Positions 8,090 to 15,354 of a stretch of DNA of 31,942 nucleotides are shown here, piece after piece. This stretch comes from CASQEL01 sp036655975 (GTDB taxonomy: Bacteria > Desulfobacterota > Desulfovibrionia > Desulfovibrionales > Desulfovibrionaceae). Location of the stretch: positions 1 to 31,942 of the forward strand of contig JAVVPD010000018.1 of assembly GCA_036655975.1 (NCBI GenBank), read 5' to 3'. A program made the position numbers and the translations under genes. The notes beneath the pieces were generated by a model. That model made no database searches and was not told the DNA's origin. It saw only the letters and a list, made by a program, of their open reading frames with translations. Position 1 is the stretch's first letter; every line of letters begins with the position of its first letter.

Positions 8090-9429
8090 TTACAATAGCT
8101 TGTTTTCAGGGTCAATACTGCGCTGAGGGGGCGGCACGGCCGCTGTGCGGCGCATAGAGGATTGAGTGAGGTCAATGCAATGAACCCCATGATAGCGTGC
8201 GTTCTTGCGCGCGGCTTCCACCAAGGCACGAGCTTCACGCTGACACTGAGGGCAGGCCTGCTCGGGAATAAGCACACACAAGGACAATGGCGTACGCCGA
8301 GAAGCGCTCTCTATTTTTACATAGCCCCGACACTGCGGACACAGTTTAAACGATTCCGTCTGTTCTTCACTGAGCATATCCGTATCGTAAAAAATATTTT
8401 TACGGCGGGTCCAAAAGCCGTCCCGCGCCTGCCCTTCACTCGGACGCGCGGGCGGAGTACGGTACATGGCCACCACCTTTTCACACAGGCCCTCGATATA
8501 GCGGCTCACTGCGGGCTTTTGGCGGGTGCTTTGCTCAGTCCACTGCGGTTCCACAATCTCGTCCGTGGAAAGGCCTGCCAGAGCAAGGCAAATGGCAAGA
8601 TTCACATAGGGCAAAGCCCCACGGATGGCATAGCCCCCCTCCAATACCGCGATATGCGGGTTAAGGCGCCGATTCAGGGCCGCGTAACCGCGCGCCGTCA
8701 GGCGCATGTTCGCCAGCGGATCGGTAAAGTGATTGTCCTGTCCGGCGGAATTGATGACCAGATCAGGCTTGAAATCTTCCAGCAGGGGCAAAACCGCATG
8801 CTCAAGGGCGTACAGATAGCCTTCGTCCCCCGTTTCCGGCGGTAAGGGCACATTGATGGTACGCCCCAGCGCGGCGGGGCCACCGCATTCTTCTAAAAAA
8901 CCCGTGCCGGGATACAGGGTGCGCCCATCTTGGTGGAAAGAAATAAACAGGGTATCCGGATCATTCCAAAAAATATCTTGGCTGCCGTCCCCGTGGTGGC
9001 AATCGGTGTCCACCACCGCCACGCGCAAAGGGCTGCCGTCGGCCTTAGTGTAGTGGGCGCGGATATAGGCCAGCATCACGGCCTCGATATTCACATTGCA
9101 AAAACCGCGATTGCCGTGGCTCACCCGCATGGCGTGATGCCCCGGAGGCCGCACCAGCGCAAAGGCCTTATCGGTAGTCCCGTCCATAACCAAGCGCCCC
9201 GCCCGGATAGCCCCCCCTGCCGAGGCCAGATGGGAGGGGCTGCACACAGCCTCAGGGCTAGGCAAACAAAAGTGTACCCGCTCCACATCGGCAAAGCTGG
9301 CAATATCCGGACGATATTCACTGATACCCTCAATATCAAACAGGCCTTCTTCCAGCAATTGGTCTTGGGTCTACATCAAGCGCTCTTCCCGCTCGGGCTG
9401 GGTCGGCGAAATGGCCCAGTCAAAGGCGG
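8090..9429 (-). CDS. HDAC/acetylpolyamine amidohydrolase family deacetylase with C-terminal zinc-ribbon; in-frame TAG and N gap near the 5' end
   Basis: From 9358 to 8090 the frame is open and holds a class II histone-deacetylase-like domain: the active-site pair in VRPPGHHAM, zinc ligands in DTDCHHGDGSQD and INSAGQD, and the Tyr in LEGGYAIRGALPY, so the catalytic set looks complete. A C-terminal extension has two CPQC motifs, a likely zinc ribbon. Upstream of 9358 the same frame continues in recognisable family sequence (AFDWAISPTQPEREERLM) but is interrupted by TAG at 9373-9371, then hits the N run at 9430. The TAG sits where I would expect a Tyr codon, so one base may be wrong. It is either a real pseudogene or, more likely given the contig edge, an assembly or read error. 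Synteny with polyamine genes suggests deacetylation of acetylated polyamines; this is inference. Confidence 0.8.
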
Positions 9430-9439
9430 NNNNNNNNNN
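9430..9439. other. 10-N scaffold gap inside the 5' part of the HDAC-family gene
   Basis: Ten unresolved bases. On the minus strand, codons ending SLGVV precede it and codons starting AFDWAIS follow it. Keeping these in one frame needs a gap length that is a multiple of 3, so the true length is probably not ten; six would supply the usual short aromatic-Pro link. Confidence 0.95.
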
Positions 9440-9569
9440 AGACCACCCCCAGCGAATGAAGGGCCGATAAGGGCGGCGCACCCGCCTCTAGCGCGCCCGA
9501 CGCGAAGGGCACGGGAGCGCGCAACGCGTCAGGCGCAGGGCCGGGAACCCACGGCTGTGCGCTATGCAC
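9440..9569 (-). CDS. Probable N-terminal piece of the HDAC-family gene, beyond the gap
   Basis: The minus-strand frame from a GTG at 9569 runs into the N gap ending ALHSLGVV, which fits the first beta strand of HDAC-family enzymes just before the AFDWAISPT segment on the other side. The stretch before it (Pro/Ala-rich, VPGPAPDALRAPVP) looks like a non-conserved leader. No good Shine-Dalgarno is seen, so the start is uncertain. The preceding gene stops at 9589. Confidence 0.4.
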
Positions 9570-9588
9570 GCGCCGAGGTACAAGGTGT

Positions 9589-9957
9589 TCAGTCTTCGTC
9601 ATCACCATGCTCGAAAATATCCGCACCATAACGGATGTAGGTCGCCATACGGGCAAAATGCCCAGCCCCCGCCACCAGTGCTAAATTCGACGCCGCTTCT
9701 GCCACCAGTAGCAGGCCGGTGGCGTCAAACACCACCAGCAAACCGCCCGTGCCGTCTGCCTTGCGAAACACGCGGCACAGCAGGGTGTCTTCATGACCGG
9801 CGATATATTGCTGTTCAAAAACACTGGCCCCCACGCGCAGGCTTGTGCCCTTGCCGCCCCATTTCCGCACCGCATCGGCAAGGGGCGCGTTTTCTTCTGC
9901 TTCTAAATGTACCCGGCTGCCGTCCACGCGCAGGCAATAGTATTCTGTCATATCCAT
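9589..9957 (-). CDS. Small conserved-looking cytoplasmic protein, function unknown
   Basis: A 122-residue acidic protein (MDMTEYYCLRVDG). It lacks a signal peptide, membrane segment or recognisable catalytic motif. It reads as a short mixed alpha/beta domain ending in a very acidic tail (FEHGDDED). GAGGA lies 7 bp before the ATG at 9957; a second in-frame ATG follows two codons later. It lies 27 bp downstream of thymidylate kinase and about 20 bp upstream of the HDAC-family gene, so it is likely in one transcript with them. I do not recognise the family and assign no function. Confidence 0.65.
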   Translation of the reverse strand: MDMTEYYCLRVDGSRVHLEAEENAPLADAVRKWGGKGTSLRVGASVFEQQYIAGHEDTLLCRVFRKADGTGGLLVVFDATGLLLVAEAASNLALVAGAGHFARMATYIRYGADIFEHGDDED

Positions 9958-9984
9958 AAGAAATTCCTCACGTTTACAAAAATA

Positions 9985-10638
9985 TTAGTCAACAACTATG
10001 CCAAACTCTTGCAATTTCGCCTCAATGGCCGAAATGCACTGCAAAAAAACATCATCCGCCGGGCGTGCCGCGTCAATAATGGCAAAACGGTCCGGCTCGG
10101 CAGCGGCGCGTTCCAAATAGCCCGCGCGCACGCGCGTATGGAAGGCGAGACTTTCAGAGTCAAAACGGCCTTCGGAAATGATCGTACCGTCTTCATGATT
10201 GCGCCGTCCGGCTCTTTCCAAACCCACTTGGGGAGAAATATCAAACAACAGCGTCAGTTGCGGCCACAAACCGCTAATGGCAAGATCGTTCACCTGCACC
10301 AATTGGTCAATGTCCATGCCCCGCCCGTAGCCCTGATAGCTGATGGTGGAATCAGCGTAACGGTCGCACAATACCAAATGCCCCTCGTCCAGCGCGGGGC
10401 GGATCACCTCGCTCACATGCTGGGCACGATCAGCAAGAAACAAAAAGAGTTCCGCACGATTACGCAATTGCGTTGTGCGCGAATCGAGCAGCATGGCCCG
10501 CAATTTTCGCCCTAAAGCCGACCCGCCGGGTTCGCGGGTGGTCACCACAAAATAGCCTTTATCTTCAAGATGTTCCGCCAGCATACGTTGCGCGGTAGAC
10601 TTGCCAGAACCTTCTATACCTTCAAGAGTGATAAACAT
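9985..10638 (-). CDS. tmk: Thymidylate kinase (dTMP kinase)
   Basis: A 217-residue protein starting MFITLEGIEGSGKST, with the P-loop at residues 7-15. It phosphorylates dTMP to dTDP for DNA synthesis. Further motifs: TREPGGSALGRKLRAMLLD, the LFLFLADRAQHV lid/helix region, and LCDRYADSTISYQGYGRG, the DRY nucleotide-binding motif. The ATG at 10638 is chosen for its Shine-Dalgarno (GGAGGACC) and family length; a longer in-frame ATG at 10788 gives a non-homologous leader. It overlaps the 3' end of the upstream YhaM-like gene by 25 bp, a sign of translational coupling. Confidence 0.97.
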   Translation of the reverse strand: MFITLEGIEGSGKSTAQRMLAEHLEDKGYFVVTTREPGGSALGRKLRAMLLDSRTTQLRNRAELFLFLADRAQHVSEVIRPALDEGHLVLCDRYADSTISYQGYGRGMDIDQLVQVNDLAISGLWPQLTLLFDISPQVGLERAGRRNHEDGTIISEGRFDSESLAFHTRVRAGYLERAAAEPDRFAIIDAARPADDVFLQCISAIEAKLQEFGIVVD

Positions 10639-11672
10639 TGGTCCTCCAGTGCGGGCTTTCGCGGGCGCGCGGCTTTTTCCGTGGGGGGAGACGGTGCTAC
10701 GGGGGGCACAGGGGTGCGCTCCGGCTGGTGCATAAAACGCCCCAAAGTCACCTGATAGCCCGACCATCCCGTTTGCCCACTGTCCCAATCGCTAAAGATA
10801 GACTGACATTGCGCCATCTTAGCGTCAATATTATCCACATAATGCAAAGCCAGAGCCTCAGGGGTTTGGGGCAAGCGCGCAGAGCCAAATTCCGGCTGCC
10901 CGTGGTGGCTCAAAATCAGATGCTTAAGGTGCCGGGCCAAGGCTGTTTCCAAACCCGCCTTGGTCAATAAGGGACTCAAATATTCCAGCACCAGCTCCAT
11001 ATGGCCGAGCAAACGCCCGTCGTCGGTATAATCGTTCACCAGCCCCCCCGAAAATTCCCAGATTTTCCCCATATCGTGGAACACGGCACCCATCAACAAA
11101 ATCTGCCGGTCCAAATGCGGATAGTGATCCGCCACACGCATAGCCAGGCCCGCCACCGACAGGGTGTGCTCAAGCAGCCCGCCCACATAGGCGTGATGTA
11201 CCCCCTTGGCTGCGGGAATGCTACAAAAGCGGCTCTGTACCTCTTCATCCTTAAAGGCGAGGCGTAGCACCTTGGCCCACGGGGCATAGTGCAATTCCTT
11301 CTTGCACAAGGCCATGAGTTCTTCCCACATATCGTGCACAGGGTACGGGCTTGCCAGCATGAAGTGCCGCATATCCTGCTGGGCCATTTCTTCGGGGCTG
11401 AGTACGCGCAGGCGCTCCACCGTGACTTGCACCTGTTCACGAAACAATTGCGCGCGCCCTTCCACCCGCACCATCTGTCCCGCGCTCAATTCCGTATAGT
11501 CCTGACTTTGCGGGCTCCAAATTTTGGCGTCCACGCTGCCCGTGGCGTCACGTAATTCAAGCCGCCAAAAAGGTCCGTTGCGCGATTGCTGAAGCGAAGC
11601 CGATCCCAGTAAAAAAAGGGAATCCACTTCCTGAGCGGCTTCAATGTCTTTGACGGATTGACGTGTTTGCAT
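10614..11672 (-). CDS. YhaM-like 3'-5' exoribonuclease (OB-fold plus HD domain)
   Basis: A 352-residue protein. The N-terminal third is an OB-fold nucleic-acid-binding domain (LQQSRNGPFWRLELRDATGSVDAKIW, then VEGRAQLFREQVQVTVERL). The middle is an HD phosphohydrolase domain with metal ligands in HHAYVGGLLEHTLSVAGL and GAVFHDMGKIWEFS, then ILSHHGQPEFGS. This order matches the YhaM family of 3'-5' exonucleases. The C-terminal part, proline-rich (VPPVAPSPPTEKAARP), is probably disordered and overlaps tmk by 25 bp. A weak Shine-Dalgarno (AAGGGA) precedes the ATG. TTGACA on the minus strand at 11740-11735 may be its -35. Confidence 0.88.
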   Translation of the reverse strand: MQTRQSVKDIEAAQEVDSLFLLGSASLQQSRNGPFWRLELRDATGSVDAKIWSPQSQDYTELSAGQMVRVEGRAQLFREQVQVTVERLRVLSPEEMAQQDMRHFMLASPYPVHDMWEELMALCKKELHYAPWAKVLRLAFKDEEVQSRFCSIPAAKGVHHAYVGGLLEHTLSVAGLAMRVADHYPHLDRQILLMGAVFHDMGKIWEFSGGLVNDYTDDGRLLGHMELVLEYLSPLLTKAGLETALARHLKHLILSHHGQPEFGSARLPQTPEALALHYVDNIDAKMAQCQSIFSDWDSGQTGWSGYQVTLGRFMHQPERTPVPPVAPSPPTEKAARPRKPALEDQCLSLLKV

Positions 11673-11677
11673 ATACT
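11650..11677 (+). promoter_or_regulatory. Probable sigma-70 promoter for surE
   Basis: TTGACG (11650-11655) and TATACT (11672-11677) are separated by 16 bp. The predicted start is near 11684, about 57 bp before surE. The promoter overlaps the first codons of the divergent YhaM-like gene. Confidence 0.5.
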
Positions 11678-11685
11678 ATCCCTTG

Positions 11686-11708
11686 CACGCATCGGGCGTG
11701 GGTTTTTT
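11686..11708 (+). promoter_or_regulatory. Small hairpin plus T-run in the surE leader
   Basis: CACGC (11686-11690) pairs with GCGTG (11696-11700) and is followed by GG and seven T. It resembles a minimal terminator lying between the predicted start site and surE. The stem is only 5 bp, so this may be chance. Confidence 0.3.
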
Positions 11709-11740
11709 TGTAGATTTCCCTCTTTCAAGAGCCTTGTCAA

Positions 11741-12499
11741 ATGAACATTCTCCTGACTAACGACGACGGTATTCAAGCCGTGGGTTTGCGCGCCCTCTAC
11801 GCCGCCTGCCGCGAAGCCGGTCACACGGTGTCTGTGGTGGCCCCCCTTACCGAACAGTCTGCTGTGGGGCATTCGCTCACCGTGTTTCAGCCCTTACGTA
11901 CCAAGGCGGTGACCGAGAAGGATTTTAACGGTACCGGTGTTTTCGGTACGCCCACAGACTGCGTTAAGCTAGCCCTCAACCGCCTGTTACCCTGCACTCC
12001 AGATATAGTCATTTCTGGCATTAATGCAGGGGCCAATGTGGGGCCGGACATTTTATATTCGGGCACCGTAGCCGCCGCGACTGAAGCGGCACACAGTGGC
12101 ATTCCCGCTTTTGCCGTCTCCTACGACAATTTTCACCCCGAAAACATCATGCCCCAAGCCCGCCATGCCGTGCACTTGGCTACCAGTATGGATTTTAGGC
12201 TTGTGCCACCGCGCTGTGTGCTCAACCTCAATTTTCCCCACGCCTCCATGGACGAAACCCGCCCCTTGCGCGTGTGCCCCCAAACCACCGCCCTGTGGAA
12301 GGACGAATATGTGGAACACCGCGACCCCCGTGGCAACCCCTATTGGTGGATGAGCGGTCATATCCCCGCAGAGCAAGTCAACGCAGGTTCCGACAGGGCC
12401 CTTTTAACCAGGGGGCATATGGTGCTAACCCCCTTGCTCTTTGAATTTACCGCCACTGCCTGCCTTGTTCCGCTGGCTGAATGGGCAGAACTACACTAA
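11741..12499 (+). CDS. surE: 5'/3'-nucleotidase SurE
   Basis: A 252-residue metal-dependent phosphatase that removes phosphate from nucleoside monophosphates. It begins with the family signature MNILLTNDDGIQAVGLRAL, with the metal-binding Asp8-Asp9 pair; VVAPLTEQSAVGHSLT and SGINAGANVGPDILYSGTVAAATEA supply the remaining metal/substrate residues. Length is as usual. No strong Shine-Dalgarno is visible upstream of the ATG. It is divergent from the YhaM-like gene and followed by fba after 94 bp. Confidence 0.96.
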   Translation: MNILLTNDDGIQAVGLRALYAACREAGHTVSVVAPLTEQSAVGHSLTVFQPLRTKAVTEKDFNGTGVFGTPTDCVKLALNRLLPCTPDIVISGINAGANVGPDILYSGTVAAATEAAHSGIPAFAVSYDNFHPENIMPQARHAVHLATSMDFRLVPPRCVLNLNFPHASMDETRPLRVCPQTTALWKDEYVEHRDPRGNPYWWMSGHIPAEQVNAGSDRALLTRGHMVLTPLLFEFTATACLVPLAEWAELH

Positions 12500-12553
12500 A
12501 ACTACCTTTCCTTTTTCAACCAATGCTGCTAGTTTCGGCAAAAGTGCTTCCAC

Positions 12554-12576
12554 TGCCGTTTGGCACATTTTTATTT
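12554..12576 (+). terminator. Weak terminator-like hairpin between surE and fba
   Basis: TGCC-GTTT-GGCA (12554-12565) is followed by CATTTTTATTTT. An outer GTGC (12544-12547)/GCAC (12563-12566) alternative also forms. The stem is short, so termination may be partial and fba may be partly read from surE. Confidence 0.3.
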
Positions 12577-12593
12577 TATCGGAGGTTACGCAC

Positions 12594-13517
12594 ATGCCCC
12601 TTATTGGCCCCAAAGAAATGTTTGCCCGTGCCTATACAGAAGGCTATGCCATTGGTGCTTTTAATGTAAACAATATGGAAATTATTCAAGGCATCATGCA
12701 GGCTGCCGCTCAAGAGAAAGCCCCTGTCATTTTGCAAGTTTCCGCAGGCGCGCGCAAATACGCCGGACAAATCTACATCATGAAATTGGTGGAAGCCGCC
12801 TTGCTGGAAGCAGATGTGCCCGTGGTGGTGCATCTTGACCACGGCCCGAGCTTTGAAATGTGCAAAGACTGCATTGATGGCGGCTTCACCTCCGTTATGA
12901 TCGACGGTTCGCACCTGCCCTTTGCAGAAAATATTGCCCTCACCAAACAGGTTGTTGACTACGCACATGCCAAGGGCGTGTGGGTGGAAGCCGAACTCGG
13001 CAAATTGGCCGGCGTGGAAGAACACGTCAAATCCGACGGGCATGTCTACACCGACCCGGATGAAGCGGTGGAATTTGTGCACCGCACGGGGTGCGACTCC
13101 TTGGCGATTGCCATTGGCACCAGCCACGGCGCGTATAAATTTAAAGGGGCCGCTTCTCTCGACTTTGACCGCCTTGAAACCATTGGCAAAAAACTCCCCG
13201 GCTATCCCTTGGTTCTGCACGGTGCCTCCAGCGTGCCGGCAGAATTTGTTAACATGTGCAATAGTTACGGCGGTCAAGTCGGCGGCGCCACAGGCGTGCC
13301 TGAAGCGATGCTCCGCCGCGCTGCCAGCATGGCCGTATGCAAAATCAACGTGGACACCGACATTCGTTTGGCCTTAACAGCCAGTATCCGCAAGTTCTTT
13401 GTGGAACACCCCGAACAGTTCGACCCACGCGCCTACCTTGTCCCCGCCCGCGAGGCTGTCAAAAATATGGTTGCCCATAAAATTCATGATGTTATGGGAT
13501 GTTCGAACAAGATCTAG
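12594..13517 (+). CDS. fba: Class II fructose-1,6-bisphosphate aldolase
   Basis: A 307-residue zinc-dependent aldolase starting MPLIGPKEMFARAYTEGYAIGAFN. The start is fixed by a good Shine-Dalgarno (CGGAGG) and by homology; an upstream in-frame ATG at 12441 lies inside surE. Metal and substrate motifs are present: VVHLDHGPSFE, GFTSVMIDGSHLPFAENI, VEAELGKLAGVEEH, GTSHGAYKFKG, LVLHGASSVP, and CKINVDTDIRLA. It interconverts fructose-1,6-bisphosphate and two triose phosphates. gap follows after 26 bp, forming a two-gene glycolysis/gluconeogenesis operon. Confidence 0.97.
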   Translation: MPLIGPKEMFARAYTEGYAIGAFNVNNMEIIQGIMQAAAQEKAPVILQVSAGARKYAGQIYIMKLVEAALLEADVPVVVHLDHGPSFEMCKDCIDGGFTSVMIDGSHLPFAENIALTKQVVDYAHAKGVWVEAELGKLAGVEEHVKSDGHVYTDPDEAVEFVHRTGCDSLAIAIGTSHGAYKFKGAASLDFDRLETIGKKLPGYPLVLHGASSVPAEFVNMCNSYGGQVGGATGVPEAMLRRAASMAVCKINVDTDIRLALTASIRKFFVEHPEQFDPRAYLVPAREAVKNMVAHKIHDVMGCSNKI

Positions 13518-13543
13518 ATTCTATCGACATGTGAGGAGCCACT

Positions 13544-14545
13544 ATGTCTGTACGTTTGGGTATTAATGGATTCGGGCGCATCGGTCGCTATTTGGTACGC
13601 CTGCTCGCCAGTGATGACGATCTGGAACTTGTGGCCATCAATGCGCGGGCAGATAATGCCTCACTGGCGCATCTGTTCAAATACGATTCGAGCCACGGCA
13701 CCTTTCGCGGCACAGTTGACCACGATGACGACGGCTTGATTATCAACGGACGCCACATTGCCGTAACCCGCAACCGTATGGGGGAATGGCAGTGGAAAGA
13801 CTTTGATATCGACGTAGCTGTAGAAACCTCCGGTACCCTCAAAGATAAAGCCGGACTGCTCCAACATCTGGATTGCGGCGCGCAAAAGGTTGTCATCAGT
13901 GCCCCTTGCAAAGACGCTGATATCACCGTTGTTATGGGCGTGAATGAAGAAATGTACAATTCCGCCAAACATTGGGTGGTTTCTGCCGCTTCCTGCACCA
14001 CCAATTGCCTTGCTCCGGTCGCCAAAACCCTGCACGATGCTTTTGGCATCAAACACGGGCTGATGACCACCATCCATTCCTATACCATGAGCCAACGCAT
14101 TCTTGACGGTTCGCACAAAGATTTGCGCCGTGCCCGTGCCGCCTGTGTGTCCATGATTCCCACCACCACCGGAGCCGCCAAAGCCACCGCCTTGGTTATC
14201 CCCTCCTTGAAGGGAAAACTCGACGGCATGGCTGTGCGTGTGCCCACGCCCAATGTGTCACTGGTGGACTTCACCTGCGAATTGGAAAAGCCTTGCACGG
14301 CGGTTGCCATCAATGCCGCCATCCAAGCCGCCGCCACCGGCCCCATGAAAGATAATTTGGGATATTGCGCCGAACCCCTCGTATCCGTGGACTTTGAAGG
14401 CAGCACCTACGGTGGGGTTGTCGATGCCATGAGCACCATGGTGCTGGACAATAACCTTGCCAAGATCATTATCTGGTACGATAACGAAGCAGGCTTCACC
14501 AATCAATTGGCCCGCCTTCTTCGCCTTGTTGGCAATAATATGTAG
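13544..14545 (+). CDS. gap: Glyceraldehyde-3-phosphate dehydrogenase
   Basis: A 333-residue enzyme. The N-terminal NAD(P) fold has GINGFGRIGRYLVR, and the catalytic Cys is in SAASCTTNCLAP; HSYTMSQRILDG, RRARAACVSMIPTTTGAAKA and WYDNEAGFTNQ complete the core. GAGGAG precedes the ATG. The residue after the second strand reads AINARAD; the Asp that selects NAD in many glycolytic enzymes (…VND…) is Ala here, as in the INA of Bacillus GapB, an NADP-preferring gluconeogenic form. So cofactor preference may be NADP or dual; this is inference from one position. It is co-transcribed with fba. Confidence 0.96.
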   Translation: MSVRLGINGFGRIGRYLVRLLASDDDLELVAINARADNASLAHLFKYDSSHGTFRGTVDHDDDGLIINGRHIAVTRNRMGEWQWKDFDIDVAVETSGTLKDKAGLLQHLDCGAQKVVISAPCKDADITVVMGVNEEMYNSAKHWVVSAASCTTNCLAPVAKTLHDAFGIKHGLMTTIHSYTMSQRILDGSHKDLRRARAACVSMIPTTTGAAKATALVIPSLKGKLDGMAVRVPTPNVSLVDFTCELEKPCTAVAINAAIQAAATGPMKDNLGYCAEPLVSVDFEGSTYGGVVDAMSTMVLDNNLAKIIIWYDNEAGFTNQLARLLRLVGNNM

Positions 14546-14590
14546 CAAAGGGGCTGCGGCTTGCTTTGGGCGTGTCCACTCCATGTAATA

Positions 14591-14627
14591 AAAGGCTTTC
14601 CTGACTGAGATAGTCAGGAAAGCCTTT
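14591..14627. terminator. 16-bp perfect hairpin between convergent gap and ompH-like genes
   Basis: AAAGGCTTTCCTGACT (14591-14606) pairs fully with AGTCAGGAAAGCCTTT (14612-14627) around a 5-nt loop. It lies 45 bp past gap and 27 bp past the end of the convergent lipoprotein gene, so it probably ends both. The A/T ends of the stem serve in place of a separate T-run. Confidence 0.8.
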
Positions 14628-14654
14628 ACGTATATTCCAGCAGGCCGCAGGAGC

Positions 14655-15278
14655 TTACTTTTTAGGTTCTTCTTTGGGAGAATCGGCTTTTTTATGCGAT
14701 TCGGCCTTTTTGGAGTCCTTCTTAGGGGCATCAGCCTTTACGTCAGCCTTTGCGTCAGCCTTGGGGGCTTCTGCGGGGGCTACAGCCTTGGCGGGAGCTT
14801 CAGGCATGACGGCTTTAAATTCCACCTTTTGCTTGTTCAGTTCAGCAATAACTTCCGCCGTCACGTCCACGGCTTTGTCAAAGGACAAGGTCGCTTCTTG
14901 GCTCAAAATCACGGACAGCTTTTTCTGCTGACGGAAGGTATCCAGCACACGCTGGGTCGCATCATTAAGCAGGGTCACAACATTTTGTTGTTCGGCACCC
15001 ATGCGCTGCTGGAAACCCATGTAGGTTTCTTGCAGTTTTTGCTGTGCGGCTTGATCGTTGGGATTTTTCTTCAGCACTTCCTGAATTTCGTTCAAATCAG
15101 CCTGCATTTTTTCTTGCATGCCTTCTAAAAACTTCACCCCAGCTTTACCGGCATCACTGTCACGGAACACGCGGGCGGTATCCACAACGCCTACGGCAGG
15201 TGCGGAATTTTCCGTTTGAAAGCAGCCTGCGAGCAGGCCCATGGTCACCAATACGGGAACAAAAAATAAACGACGCAT
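14655..15278 (-). CDS. OmpH/Skp-family periplasmic chaperone, lipoprotein form
   Basis: A 207-residue protein starting MRRLFFVPVLVTMGLLAGC. The start at 15278 has a Shine-Dalgarno (CAGGAG) and gives a lipobox LLAGC with Cys19; Phe at +2 does not signal inner-membrane retention, so outer-membrane sorting is expected. The mature part has the Skp pattern: a short strand VGVVDTARVFRDSDAGKAG, then long charged coiled-coil helices (about 45-140), then a strand (KLSVILSQEATLSFDKAVDVTAEV). The last 45 residues are a low-complexity Ala/Lys/Asp/Pro tail. Classical Skp is soluble, so lipid anchoring and the tail are unusual. It likely helps outer-membrane protein folding. Confidence 0.85.
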   Translation of the reverse strand: MRRLFFVPVLVTMGLLAGCFQTENSAPAVGVVDTARVFRDSDAGKAGVKFLEGMQEKMQADLNEIQEVLKKNPNDQAAQQKLQETYMGFQQRMGAEQQNVVTLLNDATQRVLDTFRQQKKLSVILSQEATLSFDKAVDVTAEVIAELNKQKVEFKAVMPEAPAKAVAPAEAPKADAKADVKADAPKKDSKKAESHKKADSPKEEPKK

Positions 15279-15354
15279 ACTATCTCCTGTATAAACATTC
15301 ATCAATTTTAGAGGTGCAAGACATAGCCCTTTTTAGGTCAAGAGACAACTACTA

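Noticed and set aside
9371..9373. TAG read as pyrrolysine in the HDAC-family gene
   Set aside because: Pyrrolysine is known in methylamine methyltransferases; nothing here supports it and the codon is next to a contig edge.
12441..12593. N-terminal extension of fba from an upstream ATG
   Set aside because: It lies inside surE, shows no family homology, and the ATG at 12594 has a good ribosome binding site.
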